Assembly (NCBI GenBank): GCA_012932865.1
Contig: SAXG01000022.1
Span: 704,493-768,492, forward strand
Source of the DNA: Amylostereum areolatum
Taxonomy: Eukaryota > Basidiomycota > Agaricomycetes > Russulales > Stereaceae
Reading direction: 5' to 3'
DNA: 64,000 nt
Under the pieces are notes generated by a model. The model did no database searches. It was not told the DNA's origin and worked only from the letters and a program-made list of their open reading frames with translations. A program made the translations under genes and the position numbers. The stretch's first letter is position 1. The number at the start of each line of letters is the position of its first letter. Below are positions 22,610-34,108 of the stretch, in pieces.

Positions 22610-24916
22610 TCACTCGGCCCCACCCTCGTACTCCTCGTCTGAGTCGTGAGCCGACGCCCACCGCTTCCCACGCTTCACACTACCGTCCCCGTTCCCGTGA
22701 AGTGTGAGCAGCGCCTCGAGCCTGCGCCCAAGCTCGCCCCCGTGCCCCACGTCCCCTGCCGCCGAAAGCTCCTTCTCTCGTGCCTTCTCCTCCGCGGTCG
22801 CGTGCAGCGGCGCGCGTCGCCTCCGGCGCTTGACGCCAAGTGGCTTCAGAATGTCGTCCACGCTCGGCGAGGAGTCGTCGTCATCCTCGTCTGAGCCGAT
22901 CGTCCGCGGCGCGATGATCGCCGTCGCGGTGAGGCTCGCAAACCCGTGCTGCACGCGTTCCTTCTCGGCTTTGAGCGCGCGCTCCGTCTCCGTCTTCGCC
23001 TCGCGCAACCATTCCTCTTCCTGGTCCTCAGGTCCTACGAGAGCCTCGACTAGCCCTTCTTCCCAACCGTCCCACTCCACGCAACGGTGGGCTTGTCGAA
23101 GGTAAGCACCGGCGGCTTCGAAGTGCAGCCATTCCGCCGCCAACGCTGTGATGTTGGTGGGGGGTGCTCTCATCATCGTGGTCTTCGGCAAGATCTCGTG
23201 GGTGGCACTTCTCGCTAGCCGCGTTACGGCGTTACGGAACAGGCGCGCGACGAATGGACTGGACTGGAGGAACGCGGGCAGATGCGCGCATTGCCAGAGA
23301 GGGCGGATGGTCGTCGACTCCCAGTCGATGATGCAAGTCTGATTTTGAATTAGCCAACGATGGTGAACCGAGTAAACGATACGATACGTACGATCTTGGA
23401 AGGATTTTCGGGATCGACGAAGATGTTCTCCAAGCTCAAGTCGTGACAGTCCATCCCAAATTCCTCTGGATGTCCAGGGTCCGCCGGTGTCGCCCCAAGA
23501 GAAAACATAATGCGCATCCACCGCGCCATCTCCGTCTTGACCTGACCTTCCCTCTGACCCAAATGTGCGACAAGGAATGTGCTCCGCTGCATGCGCCGGT
23601 AGTCGCGGTACATCGTGTCGCCCGGTCCGTCCCACTCCCCTTCGCTTTCTTCTCTGTCCCATTCGTCACTGTCATCGCTTTTGTCGTCCGGGAGCGCGTT
23701 GATGTGGTGATGACGGGATGCGCGAATCTCGTCCGGGTCGAGATGCAAACGATGGGGCGCGGCCTTGCCTTCGTTTTCACGGAGCACACCCTGCTCCTCT
23801 CGTAGGGCGCAGGCACGCATGTAGGCCTCGGTCGTAGTCCACGGTCCACGGTCGATCTCGGCCGGGTGCATAAGGTCGCCGCGGTTCGAACCAAAGAAAG
23901 GCCACGAGACAATGGGGCCGACGCGAAACTCGGGCGCCGCGCGTGTAAAGTAGGACGATATCGACCGCGGGGTTGGAGCGGAAGAGATACCAGTCGATGT
24001 TGGTGTTAGTGCGGCGAAATTTGTGGGCGGAAGGGTAGGAGTTAGGATCGACGGAGCAAAGGCAGACGTGGGTTGGGGGTCTTCAATCGCGGCGGCCTTG
24101 CCCGCGTACAAGGAGCCGATGCTGGGGAACCGATGGGCGAATAGAGGAATCACAAGCGACGCTAGGTTATCGAGGAAGCCGGTGAGGTCGTGATGGGACA
24201 TGTCGTGATAGACCGAAGATAGAGGAACACCTTTCGCCTGCGGGGTAGAATATTCGTTTAGGAATCACGTGACTGCGTGATGCCGTTAGGACGCGCACCT
24301 TGGACATGATCATGTACTCGCCGCCCAGGCGATTGTACGGATTGGCGTCGTAGTGGTACACGGTCGGGACCGGAATAGATGTGTAGGCTCGAATATAATC
24401 CATCGTTGCGATTTCAGACTCTGTCTTGATCCGGGGCATGAAGCGACGCGCCACGCGCACTATCACTTCGCGTCCATCGTACAGGGTGACGAGATAGGCC
24501 TGTGGGGAAGCGTCAGTGCGCGCTTAACACCGCCATATTACACATGCCTACCTTGTGGAACGTGCCTTTGGATCCGAAGACATGAGATTGGGGAGCGAGT
24601 GACGCGTGAAAGACGACGCACCAGAGCTGAGGAAGTGTATCCTCCCGACCTCGCAGGACAGCTTCTCCTTCACGACGTCTTTCAGGAGCCTCCTGTCCAC
24701 GAGAAAGGGTTGGGTGCCATGGACAGCGACGTCTGCTTTGGCTTCACGTTTGCGGTCTTCATGCTCGAGGGCCCAATTCCATTGAACCTGAGACGCGGCG
24801 GCTTTGGATGTCGGGACAGGCATCAGAGTCGGGGGCGGCGGAAGGTGAGTGGCCATGGCATAATTAGAGGGCTTTTGTAGTAAACTGTCGTGGAGAAGCT
24901 GTCCGTCATGCAGCAT
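22610..24916 (-). CDS. APH-like (aminoglycoside phosphotransferase fold) kinase
   Basis: Four exons; the stop is at 22610. I use the first ATG, at 24916; MATHL at about 24856 is an alternative start. The second exon begins AYLVTLYDGREVIVRVARRF, the ATP-lysine region. The third contains the catalytic loop MDCHDLSLENIFVD (H-D-x4-N pattern), and the fourth opens with TCIIDWES, the metal-binding Asp equivalent. A long Ser/Thr/Pro insert (about 150 residues) separates the lobes. The C-terminus is charged with an RRRRR run, so nuclear location is possible. Basidiomycete genomes hold many such APH-fold kinases of unknown substrate. A minus-strand TATATAA lies at 25101-25107. Confidence 0.8.
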
Positions 24917-25351
24917 TATCGCGCAAGACGGGCGAAGAGGCGGAAGCGGAGACGGAAGCGGACGGATCGGAGGTTAAGATTTCGGGGAAAGGAGGAGTTT
25001 GGGAGAGGGTGAGAGAGGCGCGAGCGGGCGAAGAAGTCAAAGTGAAGGGAGAGCGTTGGGCGGCGGGTTGGAGGGGAGAAAGGAAGGGTTAGCTAAGGGA
25101 TTATATAGCGGTGTGATAACGTACTAGCCGTGCTCTTCATCCTCGACCGAAATAACGAATAACGAGATATTGGCCGCTATTTGCCGGCGTCGCGCGCGCG
25201 GGCATCATCCCGCCCTTTCGACTGGTTCCGGTCCTTCGTTCTCACCCTCCTTCTCCCTCCCGCTCTCACCCACCCGATTCTTTCCTCGTCGCCGGTGTCC
25301 AGACCGTATGCAAACTCCGTACTCTTGATATCTAGAGCGCCGATCTCGACC

Positions 25352-25575
25352 ATGTCCGAAGCCCTTCCCGAGACCAGCACGTGTGCGCAAATTGTGGGGT
25401 AAGTAAGCGCTATGACTCCATACCGGGGTTGTTGACTGCGATTCGCGCGCTTATCTCACTCCTGTAAATAGCTTGCCTTTTCGTTAGAAAAGAACCGTCG
25501 AGACCAGTCGCGAGGAACCGTCGCTCGAAGCAACCACTGAAGTCTCCGGGTGTTCAGAACATGTATAATAAGTAG
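25352..25575 (+). CDS. Small two-exon gene, 44 residues, unknown function
   Basis: Exon 1 is 25352-25398, the intron 25399-25487 (donor gtaagt, acceptor tcgttag) and exon 2 25488-25575, ending in TAG. The 44-residue product starts MSEALPETSTCAQIVG and has a basic C-terminal half (RPVARNRRSKQPLKS). There is no signal peptide or membrane segment. An upstream acceptor (aaatag at 25471) would lead at once to a stop, so the second acceptor is preferred. A consensus donor with an in-frame acceptor supports a real gene. It is divergent from the APH-like kinase gene. Confidence 0.45.
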
Positions 25576-26586
25576 TATGCATTTCATGGCCTCAAGCCTC
25601 TCTCTCAACACTAGTAATAGAGTCTCATTGCTATGATCTGTTCATCATCAGCCCTCCAGCGCTCTGCTATGCTTACTTACCAAGGCCGCAGGTGTTCGAC
25701 CCTGTTTGGAGCTGACACGGATGGTTAGAATGGTACCAATCCTTCCTTCACGGCGTATTATGCGCAGACCATGGGTGCACGGCGACGTACTTACTCATCC
25801 CAGCGTTGCTTGCGCCAAGGCGTGTTCACACCTTCTGTCGGTCTTCACTTCACCCTACGTCGTTGCCGAGCTTCCGCCAAGTCGCAACCCGAGGTAGGGA
25901 AGCACCATGCCGTCCAACGTACTTACGCGGCGCCGAGATCGTTGCGAGGCCTTCTTGAGTACGCGTGCGTCCGGAAGGCTGAAGCGCATTCCACAATGTA
26001 TACTACTCGCCATACGTGACTACCTGTATAGTATTCGTATCTCCATGCGTATAGCCGTCCCAATGTACATTTATTAGAATCCGTTGAAGGAGAAGGAACA
26101 AATTACAAAGCGTTATACAGTCGACCTTCCAATGATCTACTTCCATCTAGTGGATGACGCTGACGGCCTGGGCGAAACGAGCTAAACAACCTAGCGCACT
26201 GGCAGCTCGATCTTAATCACATTCCAAGCGTTCTAGCGTAGATTCCTGCACCATTGTTGCGTCCATGGCATCGCCGCATAAGACCGGGCTCCCACGTTTC
26301 GCACGTACACACCGGTGGAACCTCCCTTGATTTCGTCCTAGGCCAGAAAATACGTGAATTGTAAAACGAAAGCGTAATTCCGTGAATATGCTATGAAGGC
26401 TAACGATATATACCACCAAGTGTGGTTGATTGAAGGGATACAATATTCCAAGAAATCCTCTCCGGACGTGAACCAATGCACGTGGTCCATTATAGATACG
26501 CATAAGTAGGGCTGTGGGGTGTCCTGCAAAAATAAAAACAAATCCCCGTCGTCGAGGAAGACAGCGGATGGTCGTCAACAAGAGCG
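25576..26586. other. Gene-poor stretch of 1 kb
   Basis: Only short open frames with no family signal. A B-box-like gttcgaccc near 25693 has no matching tRNA fold. I see nothing else. Confidence 0.6.
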
Positions 26587-28903
26587 TTACAGCCAAGGAC
26601 ACCGAGTAAAACATCCGCACCGTTCAAACATTGGTTCCACGCATATCACCTTGTCGATCCGGCTCTTTAGCCAGTCCACAACGTCCTGTCCGACAGAGGT
26701 GCATTCGTGCATCTCGAGATGTCGCAGGCGTACCGGCCCGCCGCTGCCGCCGCCACCCTCGGGGTTACGCATGTCGACCATCTGCACGAGTTTGGGAATC
26801 CCGTCCGCGTGTGCCGGACACGCCTTGAGAGCGAGTTGTGACAGATTGGGACACATCCACGTCGCCACGTCCTCGTCGGGGGCGCCCAGCGCCGTGAAAA
26901 GCGGATCGAGGGGCGTGCTTCCAGCTTGCAGCGTACGCAGTTGTGAGAGCTCGGTGAGGAAGCCCCAGGATGCGATGAGGCCCCCGCCGCTGTAGTAGTA
27001 CGGCGCCCCGTTCCCGCCGTATGCGAGGGAGAGAAGGTTCACTGGGGGATGATTGGAGCGGGAGAGCAAGTTTGAAATGCTGTCCTCGATAGAATCGCGC
27101 GCCTCTACATCGAGGGTCAACGCCTGCAGGGAGGGGGCGGCGAGCGAGTCAAGAAGGGATGCCATGAGATAATGGCCGCCAATGCTAAGGGTTTTCAGTT
27201 CGGGTAAAGTGACGGAGGACAGTGGAAGAACAGGATTGAGGACGTTGCTGAAATGCAAACATAAATCCTCGAGGGCCTTGTTGTTCGTGACGATGTGTAG
27301 GATGCGGTCCAGCGCTATGTTTGTCGTGGGCAGCGAGCGCAGGTTCAGCGCCCGGAGGTTATTGCGGAGCATTGGAGATGACCACCTGAACGGCGTGTAT
27401 TGCAGCGTGAGCTTGCGTAATTCCGGCAGAACCACGGAGGCAGACGGAGCTGCACTTGGCAGCCATGGCCACTCGCCATAGTAGACCGGTTCTGCGCACG
27501 ATACTTCGAACTCTTTCAAAAGCGGCGCGTCGCCTATATCAACGCACGGGTCAGTCCTCTGCAACTGGACCATGAGACTCTCAGGATAAGAAATCCCTCA
27601 CCAGTAATAGACTTGAGCGCCGTCCAGGAGTGGAACTGCTTATCGAACCTGAAAACAAAACGTTCCCATCGGTGCATCTGCTGAACGAGGTACCATATCG
27701 CGATGTGGCCCCAATGTGTGCTTGCCCGCGATTGTATTGAAGTAGGGTTTGGGGTAAGGGAAGCGGGTGGGGGAACAGGTGGGGGACTGAGGATACTTCC
27801 CCATCCGTCGTGGTGCGTGGGTGAAGGAGGCAGAACGAGGGGGGCGGCAGCGGGTATAATTTGGATTGACGTGCTGGGTTGGACAGAGCTTGCGTGTATT
27901 TGCACGTAGTGCGTCGTTGTGACCGGGGGACTGTTTGGATACGGCCACGGCGAGGTGGAGCGAGTGGGCACCCGTGAGGTCGAAGGGGCGTTACTCGAGT
28001 GCTGCACCTGGAGGAAAATTTCGATGTCGAGTGGTTCTCGCGAACCGGAGCGTTCCAGCCAAAGCCTAATCGTGTCCGCGGAGGCATTTGGTGAGGTCAC
28101 AAGACGGATCTGTGAATAACGACATCCTGTGAGCGCAACGTCGCGGGGAACGAGAAAGGCAGAAAGGGCAAGGAAACGTTGCCAACGTGCGGAGATTGAG
28201 ATAACGCCCCATGCCCAAAGGTCATAAGAACGCCACGCATTGTTCGGCAGGAAGGCGGACGAGAGGGGACAGATGGCTCGTGTCCATGCATGCCATACGT
28301 CGCTGAAAGTACGGACTTGGGGGAAGGTCCCCTGCCTGACCTCATGGACACAACGACGAGCCTGACCTACGCATAGCGAACGGCGACCATCTGAAGCGCT
28401 CAGCGTGACTTGGAAAGGTGGAAAAGAGAGAGACCGAGAACAGGGGGTAGAAGCGAGGAAGACCCAAGGCCGCAAGGCCGACTCCCACAGCGCAAAGACG
28501 CGCACGAAACGCGGTATACACGTGTACGCACCTTACTCCAGATCTTTGGCATGGACAGGGCGAGTCTGCGCCAAAGGGGACACACGGAGGCCAGGATCCA
28601 AGCGCAACACGGGTATTCGCTGAAGCTGATCATGAATATGTGGCGGAGGAGTTCTTGCGGGAGGCGGCGGATGGGAGCGGCGTAAGCAAGGCTTTGCTGG
28701 ATGTTGTTTTCGAGGGCGACACGCTCGTTCTCCAACTCGACGATTTTGAGGCGAGCCTGAGCCACGATCTGGGCGAGGTCAGCTTCGGCCTGGTCGATCC
28801 TGCTTGACAAGCCGAGGAGGGACTGCCTGTCCTGGACGAGACGGCGACGAGCGTCGGCGAGAGAAGCGGCGGTCGGGGGCTCGTGCAATCGAGGGAAAGA
28901 CAT
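26587..28903 (-). CDS. Coiled-coil plus F-box protein
   Basis: The start is at 28903 and the stop at 26587, with three exons: 28903 to about 28530, about 28110 to 27604, and about 27535 to 26587. Residues about 15-60 form a charged coiled coil (ADARRRLVQDRQSLLGLSSRIDQAEADL). Residues about 62-100 are an F-box-like segment (IRRLPQELLRHIFMISF...VCPLWRRLAL). The C-terminal half has leucine-rich, LRR-like repeats (LPELRKLTLQYTP, LRALNLRSLP, LPELKTLSIGG). This layout is the large basidiomycete F-box family thought to supply SCF ubiquitin-ligase substrate receptors. The first intron is unusually long (about 420 nt), and part of it reads as open frame, so exon 2 may start earlier. The substrate is unknown. 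Confidence 0.75.
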
Positions 28904-29368
28904 GGAGACTGGTGGTGGTGGTCAAGAAGAGAAAGGGAAGGGGACGAGCGGCCTACCTGCGCGTGGCAGTAAGCCCGGCCAGGGACATAATGATACTATC
29001 GAGAGACAAGGGAAACATTCAGTTCAGTTCGGCGCCTTGACCGTTCACGTTCCCAGCGCGTGCTCTCGTCTCCCTTCCATTTCCGCAAAAGAAGCTCCGG
29101 GCCTGTGACCTAATTGTTCCGTTATTCACTTTTCGGAAATGCTCTGTGCCTGCGGTCCCGGAGGCACTGCGAGTCTGCGATGCCTGCCCTTCGGCGCTTC
29201 AGTCTCAGTCTCAAACGCGGGTAAAGCGACGGATTACGAGCTGTTGTATAAAGTAACAGGATGCACGGAGAACGAGTAGAATACAGGTTATGGGCTATAC
29301 AGTGATGAGATGAAGGGATACCGGTATCCTCCTCGGGAAGAAGGGTATGCATGCTCCGAGGTCTTTGT

Positions 29369-29866
29369 CTATTTCTTCCCAGCCTCGATCGCGTCTCCAT
29401 TCTTACACGCGATAATCTTGATTTTCTCGGCGGTGACCATCTCGTTGGACTCCATCTTAAACGACGGGTTCTTGACGATGAACGTCCAAACGTCGTCACA
29501 CAAGCGATAGGTGCGGAGATGCCCCTGTGGATAGTTGTGGCGGGAAACGTCCAGGGCAGTGATAAGCGCACCTTCAGAGTCGTCTTCGTTTTCACCGACT
29601 TCACCATGGTGTCCGCAAGGGACTTGTCAAACTATCCGAGCGGGTTACGCCAAAGTTCCAAATCACAACGACAACGACACGCACCTGCTGCAAAACTTTC
29701 ATGGCCAGTTGAGGTGTCACAGCACCACTGGTGATGAGTTCGTCGAGGGAATCGGTGAGAGCCATCCCAATGCTGGAGCAGCGCCGGCGTTCACAAGCCA
29801 CTTCAAATCCAACGAAGATTGGACGTACGATGATCCACGGTAGAATTCATAGTATGCGGTGGCCAT
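29369..29866 (-). CDS. TOA2: TFIIA gamma (small) subunit
   Basis: The start is the ATG at 29866 and the stop at 29369-29371. Exon 1 gives [13 protein letters not shown] and joins [20 protein letters not shown], the invariant N-terminal helix region. Next come [25 protein letters not shown] and [14 protein letters not shown]. The protein ends [18 protein letters not shown]. Length (about 110 residues) and motif order are those of the family. It binds TBP-TATA with the large TFIIA subunit in RNA polymerase II preinitiation. A TTATAA-type box (about 29954-29959) lies about 90 bp upstream. The gene faces away from the NF-X1 gene at 35898; a retrotransposon now separates them. Confidence 0.9.
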
Positions 29867-29976
29867 ATGTACACCACGAAGAGAGCAGGGTGCAAAGTCG
29901 ACGAGCCACAGAACAGTGGCGGTGTCGACCGTGCCCTCCGCTTTGTCACGCCGGTTATAAACCCGGAGCCGTTACC

Positions 29977-29990
29977 CCACGTGACTCCTC
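29977..29990 (+). repeat. Target-site duplication of the LINE, left copy
   Basis: ccacgtgactcctc, repeated at 35787-35800. A fifteenth base, T, is ambiguous because of the poly(T) run. It contains the E-box palindrome CACGTG. Confidence 0.92.
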
Positions 29991-30175
29991 TTTTTTTTTT
30001 TTTTTTTTTTTTTTTGATTACATTTGTATCCCGCGTCAAGTACCTAAGACTAAATGCGGCAGTGGGTGTAGGTAGGTAGAGTAAAGTGGGATGTACGAGT
30101 AGGACGGTTGAGTATGAGGGTCATTGTATCGAGAGAAGGGTCAGATGTAATTAGAGAGGTAAACAAGAAGGTAGA

Positions 30176-33100
30176 TTATCCCGGGTCCACGTCGTCTGGG
30201 TCAGGGGGAGGGGGAGGCTCGTTCGGCACTTTGGCAAAAGCGCGTGAAGCGCCGACGAACTTGGCAAGGGCCGAGAGGCCAGTTTGAGTGCCGAGGATAA
30301 AGGGAGTTGATAAGGTTCGCGAGACGGCTCGAAGGTGGTGCCGTTGGTCTTCGAAAAGAGGGCATTCGGCGAGGATGTGGTCGCGGATTTGTATGGGGGC
30401 ATCGCCGCACGGGCAGGTGGTGGGTTCGGTGGGGACGAAGCGGGCGTAGTAATCACCACGGAAGCCATGGCCAACAATTGTTTGGATGATACGGGTGTGG
30501 ACGTCGCGGGGACCGTCGAAATTGCGATGGAAGGGGGATAGGTGGGTGGATGGTGGTTGTCGGAGTGCAATGGATGCGAGGTTGTGGTGTGGGCGTTGAA
30601 CCCATTCGGATCGCCAGGCTTTCAGCGCTCGAGACTTCGCTTTCGCGCGCGCCCAGGAGATGGTGGAATGAATGAGGGGCACACCGTGAACTCCCTCCTT
30701 TGCAACGGTGTCCGCCCGCTCGTTCCCAGCTATGCCTTTATGCCCCGGTACCCAAACTACTTCGATCTTGAGGGTTTCCGAGGTTGTGAGAAGGGTGTGA
30801 GTGTGTCGGCGAAAGAGAATAGAAGCAGATTGAGCAGGATGGTCGGAGGTATCGGTGATGGAGGTAACGGCTGATTGGTTGTCGGATAGAAAGAGGAGAC
30901 GAGTGAGGTTTGGGTATTGCGCAAGAAGGCTCACGGCCGCAGCGGCACCGCCAGAAAGGGCAAGCATCTCTGCGTCATAGATCCCCGCACGCCGCCCGAG
31001 GCCCCATCGACCAGCTCTGACTTCGTCCATACCAATATAGGCAACGTAGCCCGCGCCCGTGCGACGGTGACCGTTTGCACGCCGCCGCGATCCATCGGTG
31101 TAGACGATGAGTGCTGTCGGATCGCGGGCGAGTCCTCTGAGTCGGGCCTTGAGTTTGTTGACATACTCGTCGCGTACGCGTTGAGTAGCCTTAGGGGGGG
31201 GGACCGTGGTGGTGAGTCGGGGACCCCAGTTATGACGACAGGACCAGGGAGGGGTATAGTACGGGTAAGTACGTTCGGAATCGGGATGAGTAAGATTAGC
31301 TAAACGGTAGATAATTGTAGGAGGATTTTTTAAAGTGTTCGGAGTAAAGAGGGGGACAGGGACGTCAGGGGAATGCTCCGCCCACGTAGGGGGAGTGCGT
31401 GCCAGAACCTGCGACGAAGATGGGAGGGTGCGGAAGCGGATAGCGGCGTTGGTTGAATTTCGTTGGAGTAGGTGCGGGATTGGAAGGATGGCGCCGATGT
31501 GGTGCATCTCAGGTGAGGGAGTGGTGCGGAAAGCACCAAGGAGCCAGCGAAGTCCCTCGTTCTGGGCGCGCACAAGCGGAAGGATGAGGCTTTTTTGTTT
31601 TATGCCAGTAAACCAGACCGGGGACCCGAATGTTAGCACCGGGAGTACAACGGTCTTATATAAAAGGCGGGCATTGACCACGCTGAGGCCGCGGATCGTG
31701 TTGGCAAGGATGCGCAATCCTGCGACCGTGGACATCGCACGTGTGGCCATATTCTTGATATGAGCTTTGAAAGTAAGTTTTCTGTCGAAGAAAACCCCTA
31801 ACCAGCGCATGACCATAAGAGGACGCACGGTACACGCTGGGGAACTCAGCGGGATGATGTTGATGGATGGGTCGTTGGCGGGATTCAACTTTGAACGGGT
31901 GAAATGTATGAGCTCCGTCTTGTCGGCGTCCACATCGAGGCCGAGGGAGCGGAGCCGGCCGACTACAATGTTGAAAGCAGTGGTGAGTCTGGCCACATTG
32001 CCTTCGAGGCTGCTTGAAACAGACAGGAGTAGGACGTCGTTAACATATGCCTTGAGGTCTGTGTTGGCCTGGTCGTCGATGCATGACAGGAGTGTGACTG
32101 TGTAGATAGTGGATAGGATGGGGGAGAGCGGGGAACCTTGGGGAATTCCGACGCCGGTGAGGGGAATGGGTTGACTGAGGTGTCCATCGATACGAATGGC
32201 AACCTGTCGGTCAGCGAGAAAAGACCGGATCCAGGCAACTACCTCGGGTGCGAAGCCGAGGATCTCCATCGTCCTCACGAGTCTTGAATGATTCACGTTG
32301 TTGAAGTAGCCTTTGATGTCGATGGAGAGCGCGGATGCAACGAGGCCGTTCTTCCAGGCCGCTTGGACATCATGCGTGAGCGAGAGACAAGCGTCGATTA
32401 CTGATGACTTGTCTCGGCCGCCAAACTGGTTAGTTGGCACGAGATTGAACTTGCCGACTTCGTAGGTGATTCTTCTTGCCATTGCCTTTTCCAAGAGCTT
32501 ACTGAGGCATTCCAGGAGTGATATGGGGCGGTAGGACCTAGGATTGGACATGTCAGCTTTGCGTGGCTTTGCAACGATCGCCACGACGGCCGTTTTGAGG
32601 CTACGTGGGTGAGTACCGAGACGGAGGCAAGCATTAAATAACTCAATGAAATATTCGGGAGTCTCGTCGAAAGCCCACTTGATGAGGCGCCAAGTAATCC
32701 CGGTTTCGCCAGGGGCTGTGGTGTTAGATGTGTTGCGCAGGGCATCACGCACCTCATCGACAGTGAAGGGCACAAATTCTCGTGCTGGCTTGGGGGGTGG
32801 GTCATCGGGTTGATCAATCTCTACCTGGGGAGCAACATCAGGGAAGAACGAAGAGGCAAAGATCTGGCTCTGTGCCTCAGGCTCTGTTACGAGACCTTCG
32901 GCTGAGCGGGTTGGGGGAATGCGCGTGGCACGCTTTCCGCTTGCCCAGCGGCACAAACCCCAGACTTCCATCCGTGTGGTCTTGTTGATAATGTCCGTGG
33001 CCCAGTTTCTCTTCGCTGCACGAACGGCAGCCCGGAAGTGGGAATGGGCGTGATGGCGCGCAAGGGTACCGACGGCATCCCGGACGTCATGAAGGGCTTG

Positions 33101-34108
33101 GTCACAGTCATCGTTCCACAACTTGGCGCGCACTAACGGGCGGCGTGCATGGCGAGGCATGACCGCATTGGTCGCAGCACGAAAAGCCTCCAGGATGGCG
33201 GCTGCACCGCGTTCTGTATCTTCGGCCGTGGTATACTCCAGCGGTGGCGGATTACTGCGGATGTTCATGAGATAGGCTTCTTGCCAGTCCTTCTTCTTTG
33301 CGGGGTCGATGCGATGACCGGGCTCGAGTTCAGGCTCGACCTCCGTAGCATCGCCTGGAGGGCAAACCGACCATGTGATACCGTTGTGGTCCGATCCGAA
33401 CGAGAAGTCTTCGTTGCAGGCCCACTCGCGGAAAAGCTCAATATCTGCCGCCGCGAAGTTGACGAGGGTCAGATCTATGATAGAATCAGCTTGGTTAGTC
33501 TGTCCACGACGGGTAGGAGAGGAGAGATCATTTTCGACGGAAAATGCGTTCCCAGTCATCCACTCAATGAGCTCAACCGCTGCTTGAGTTTCTGCATGTG
33601 GGGGGGCATTTTCGAGAGCCCATGTAGGGTGATGCAGATTAAAGTCCCCGGCAACGGCCGTCGGGACAAGGGGATCGAACTCTGAGTCACAGAGTCGATG
33701 GATGGTTATAGCGTCTCGGCCGGGGCCGGCATTATATACATTGATTATAATGAAGGAGATGTTACCGTATTTGAAGGATGTTGCCATGATGTCAGACGAG
33801 CCAACGATATCTGGACGGGCGCGGACAGTGAGGTGCTGGATACCTTTGCGCACAAAAGTGGCGACACGAGGACGCGCGTCGTTGGCCGTTGTGTCGGGAG
33901 AAAAAGCTTCCCATGCAGGATTAGAAACTGTGCCTAGAATATCAGTACCGTTGCGGTCCGTTGAGGAGCGCGCAACGCCAATTCGACCGTACCACGGTTC
34001 TTGAAGGAGTAGAATATCAAAGTCTGTCAAGGAATTCAATACCGCATGCATTCGCACATTTGAGCGCGCAACATTCAGCTGGAGGACGCGGAGTGATCGA
34101 AGAGTCAT
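30176..34108 (-). CDS. LINE ORF2: endonuclease, reverse transcriptase, RNase H
   Basis: The 1310-residue frame is uninterrupted. Residues about 1-230 are an APE-type endonuclease (LQLNVARSN, LLQEPW, AVAGDFNLHHP, SDHNGITW). The RT domain follows: SYRPISLLECLSKLLEK, motif A ALSIDIKGYFNNVNH, motif B GIPQGSPLSPIL, motif C AYVNDVLLL. RNase H shows VYTDGS, YDAEM, LSDNQSA and GHKGIAGNERAD. A C-terminal Cys/His motif CPCGD...HILAEC ends the protein. Motif C has Asn (codon 32039-32041) where the first catalytic Asp of Y-x-D-D is expected, so polymerase activity is doubtful. Its ATG overlaps the ORF1 stop (ATGA, 34105-34108), suggesting translation by termination-reinitiation. Confidence 0.92.
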   Translation of the reverse strand: MTLRSLRVLQLNVARSNVRMHAVLNSLTDFDILLLQEPWYGRIGVARSSTDRNGTDILGTVSNPAWEAFSPDTTANDARPRVATFVRKGIQHLTVRARPDIVGSSDIMATSFKYGNISFIIINVYNAGPGRDAITIHRLCDSEFDPLVPTAVAGDFNLHHPTWALENAPPHAETQAAVELIEWMTGNAFSVENDLSSPTRRGQTNQADSIIDLTLVNFAAADIELFREWACNEDFSFGSDHNGITWSVCPPGDATEVEPELEPGHRIDPAKKKDWQEAYLMNIRSNPPPLEYTTAEDTERGAAAILEAFRAATNAVMPRHARRPLVRAKLWNDDCDQALHDVRDAVGTLARHHAHSHFRAAVRAAKRNWATDIINKTTRMEVWGLCRWASGKRATRIPPTRSAEGLVTEPEAQSQIFASSFFPDVAPQVEIDQPDDPPPKPAREFVPFTVDEVRDALRNTSNTTAPGETGITWRLIKWAFDETPEYFIELFNACLRLGTHPRSLKTAVVAIVAKPRKADMSNPRSYRPISLLECLSKLLEKAMARRITYEVGKFNLVPTNQFGGRDKSSVIDACLSLTHDVQAAWKNGLVASALSIDIKGYFNNVNHSRLVRTMEILGFAPEVVAWIRSFLADRQVAIRIDGHLSQPIPLTGVGIPQGSPLSPILSTIYTVTLLSCIDDQANTDLKAYVNDVLLLSVSSSLEGNVARLTTAFNIVVGRLRSLGLDVDADKTELIHFTRSKLNPANDPSINIIPLSSPACTVRPLMVMRWLGVFFDRKLTFKAHIKNMATRAMSTVAGLRILANTIRGLSVVNARLLYKTVVLPVLTFGSPVWFTGIKQKSLILPLVRAQNEGLRWLLGAFRTTPSPEMHHIGAILPIPHLLQRNSTNAAIRFRTLPSSSQVLARTPPTWAEHSPDVPVPLFTPNTLKNPPTIIYRLANLTHPDSERTYPYYTPPWSCRHNWGPRLTTTVPPPKATQRVRDEYVNKLKARLRGLARDPTALIVYTDGSRRRANGHRRTGAGYVAYIGMDEVRAGRWGLGRRAGIYDAEMLALSGGAAAAVSLLAQYPNLTRLLFLSDNQSAVTSITDTSDHPAQSASILFRRHTHTLLTTSETLKIEVVWVPGHKGIAGNERADTVAKEGVHGVPLIHSTISWARAKAKSRALKAWRSEWVQRPHHNLASIALRQPPSTHLSPFHRNFDGPRDVHTRIIQTIVGHGFRGDYYARFVPTEPTTCPCGDAPIQIRDHILAECPLFEDQRHHLRAVSRTLSTPFILGTQTGLSALAKFVGASRAFAKVPNEPPPPPDPDDVDPG

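Noticed and set aside
18256..24916. A metabolic gene cluster formed by the flavoproteins, esterases and kinase
   Set aside because: The genes are tandem paralogues plus an unrelated kinase. No core biosynthetic enzyme is nearby, and the P450 lies 30 kb away.
25680..25740. Possible tRNA B box (gttcgaccc)
   Set aside because: No acceptor stem, anticodon arm or correctly spaced A box can be folded around it.
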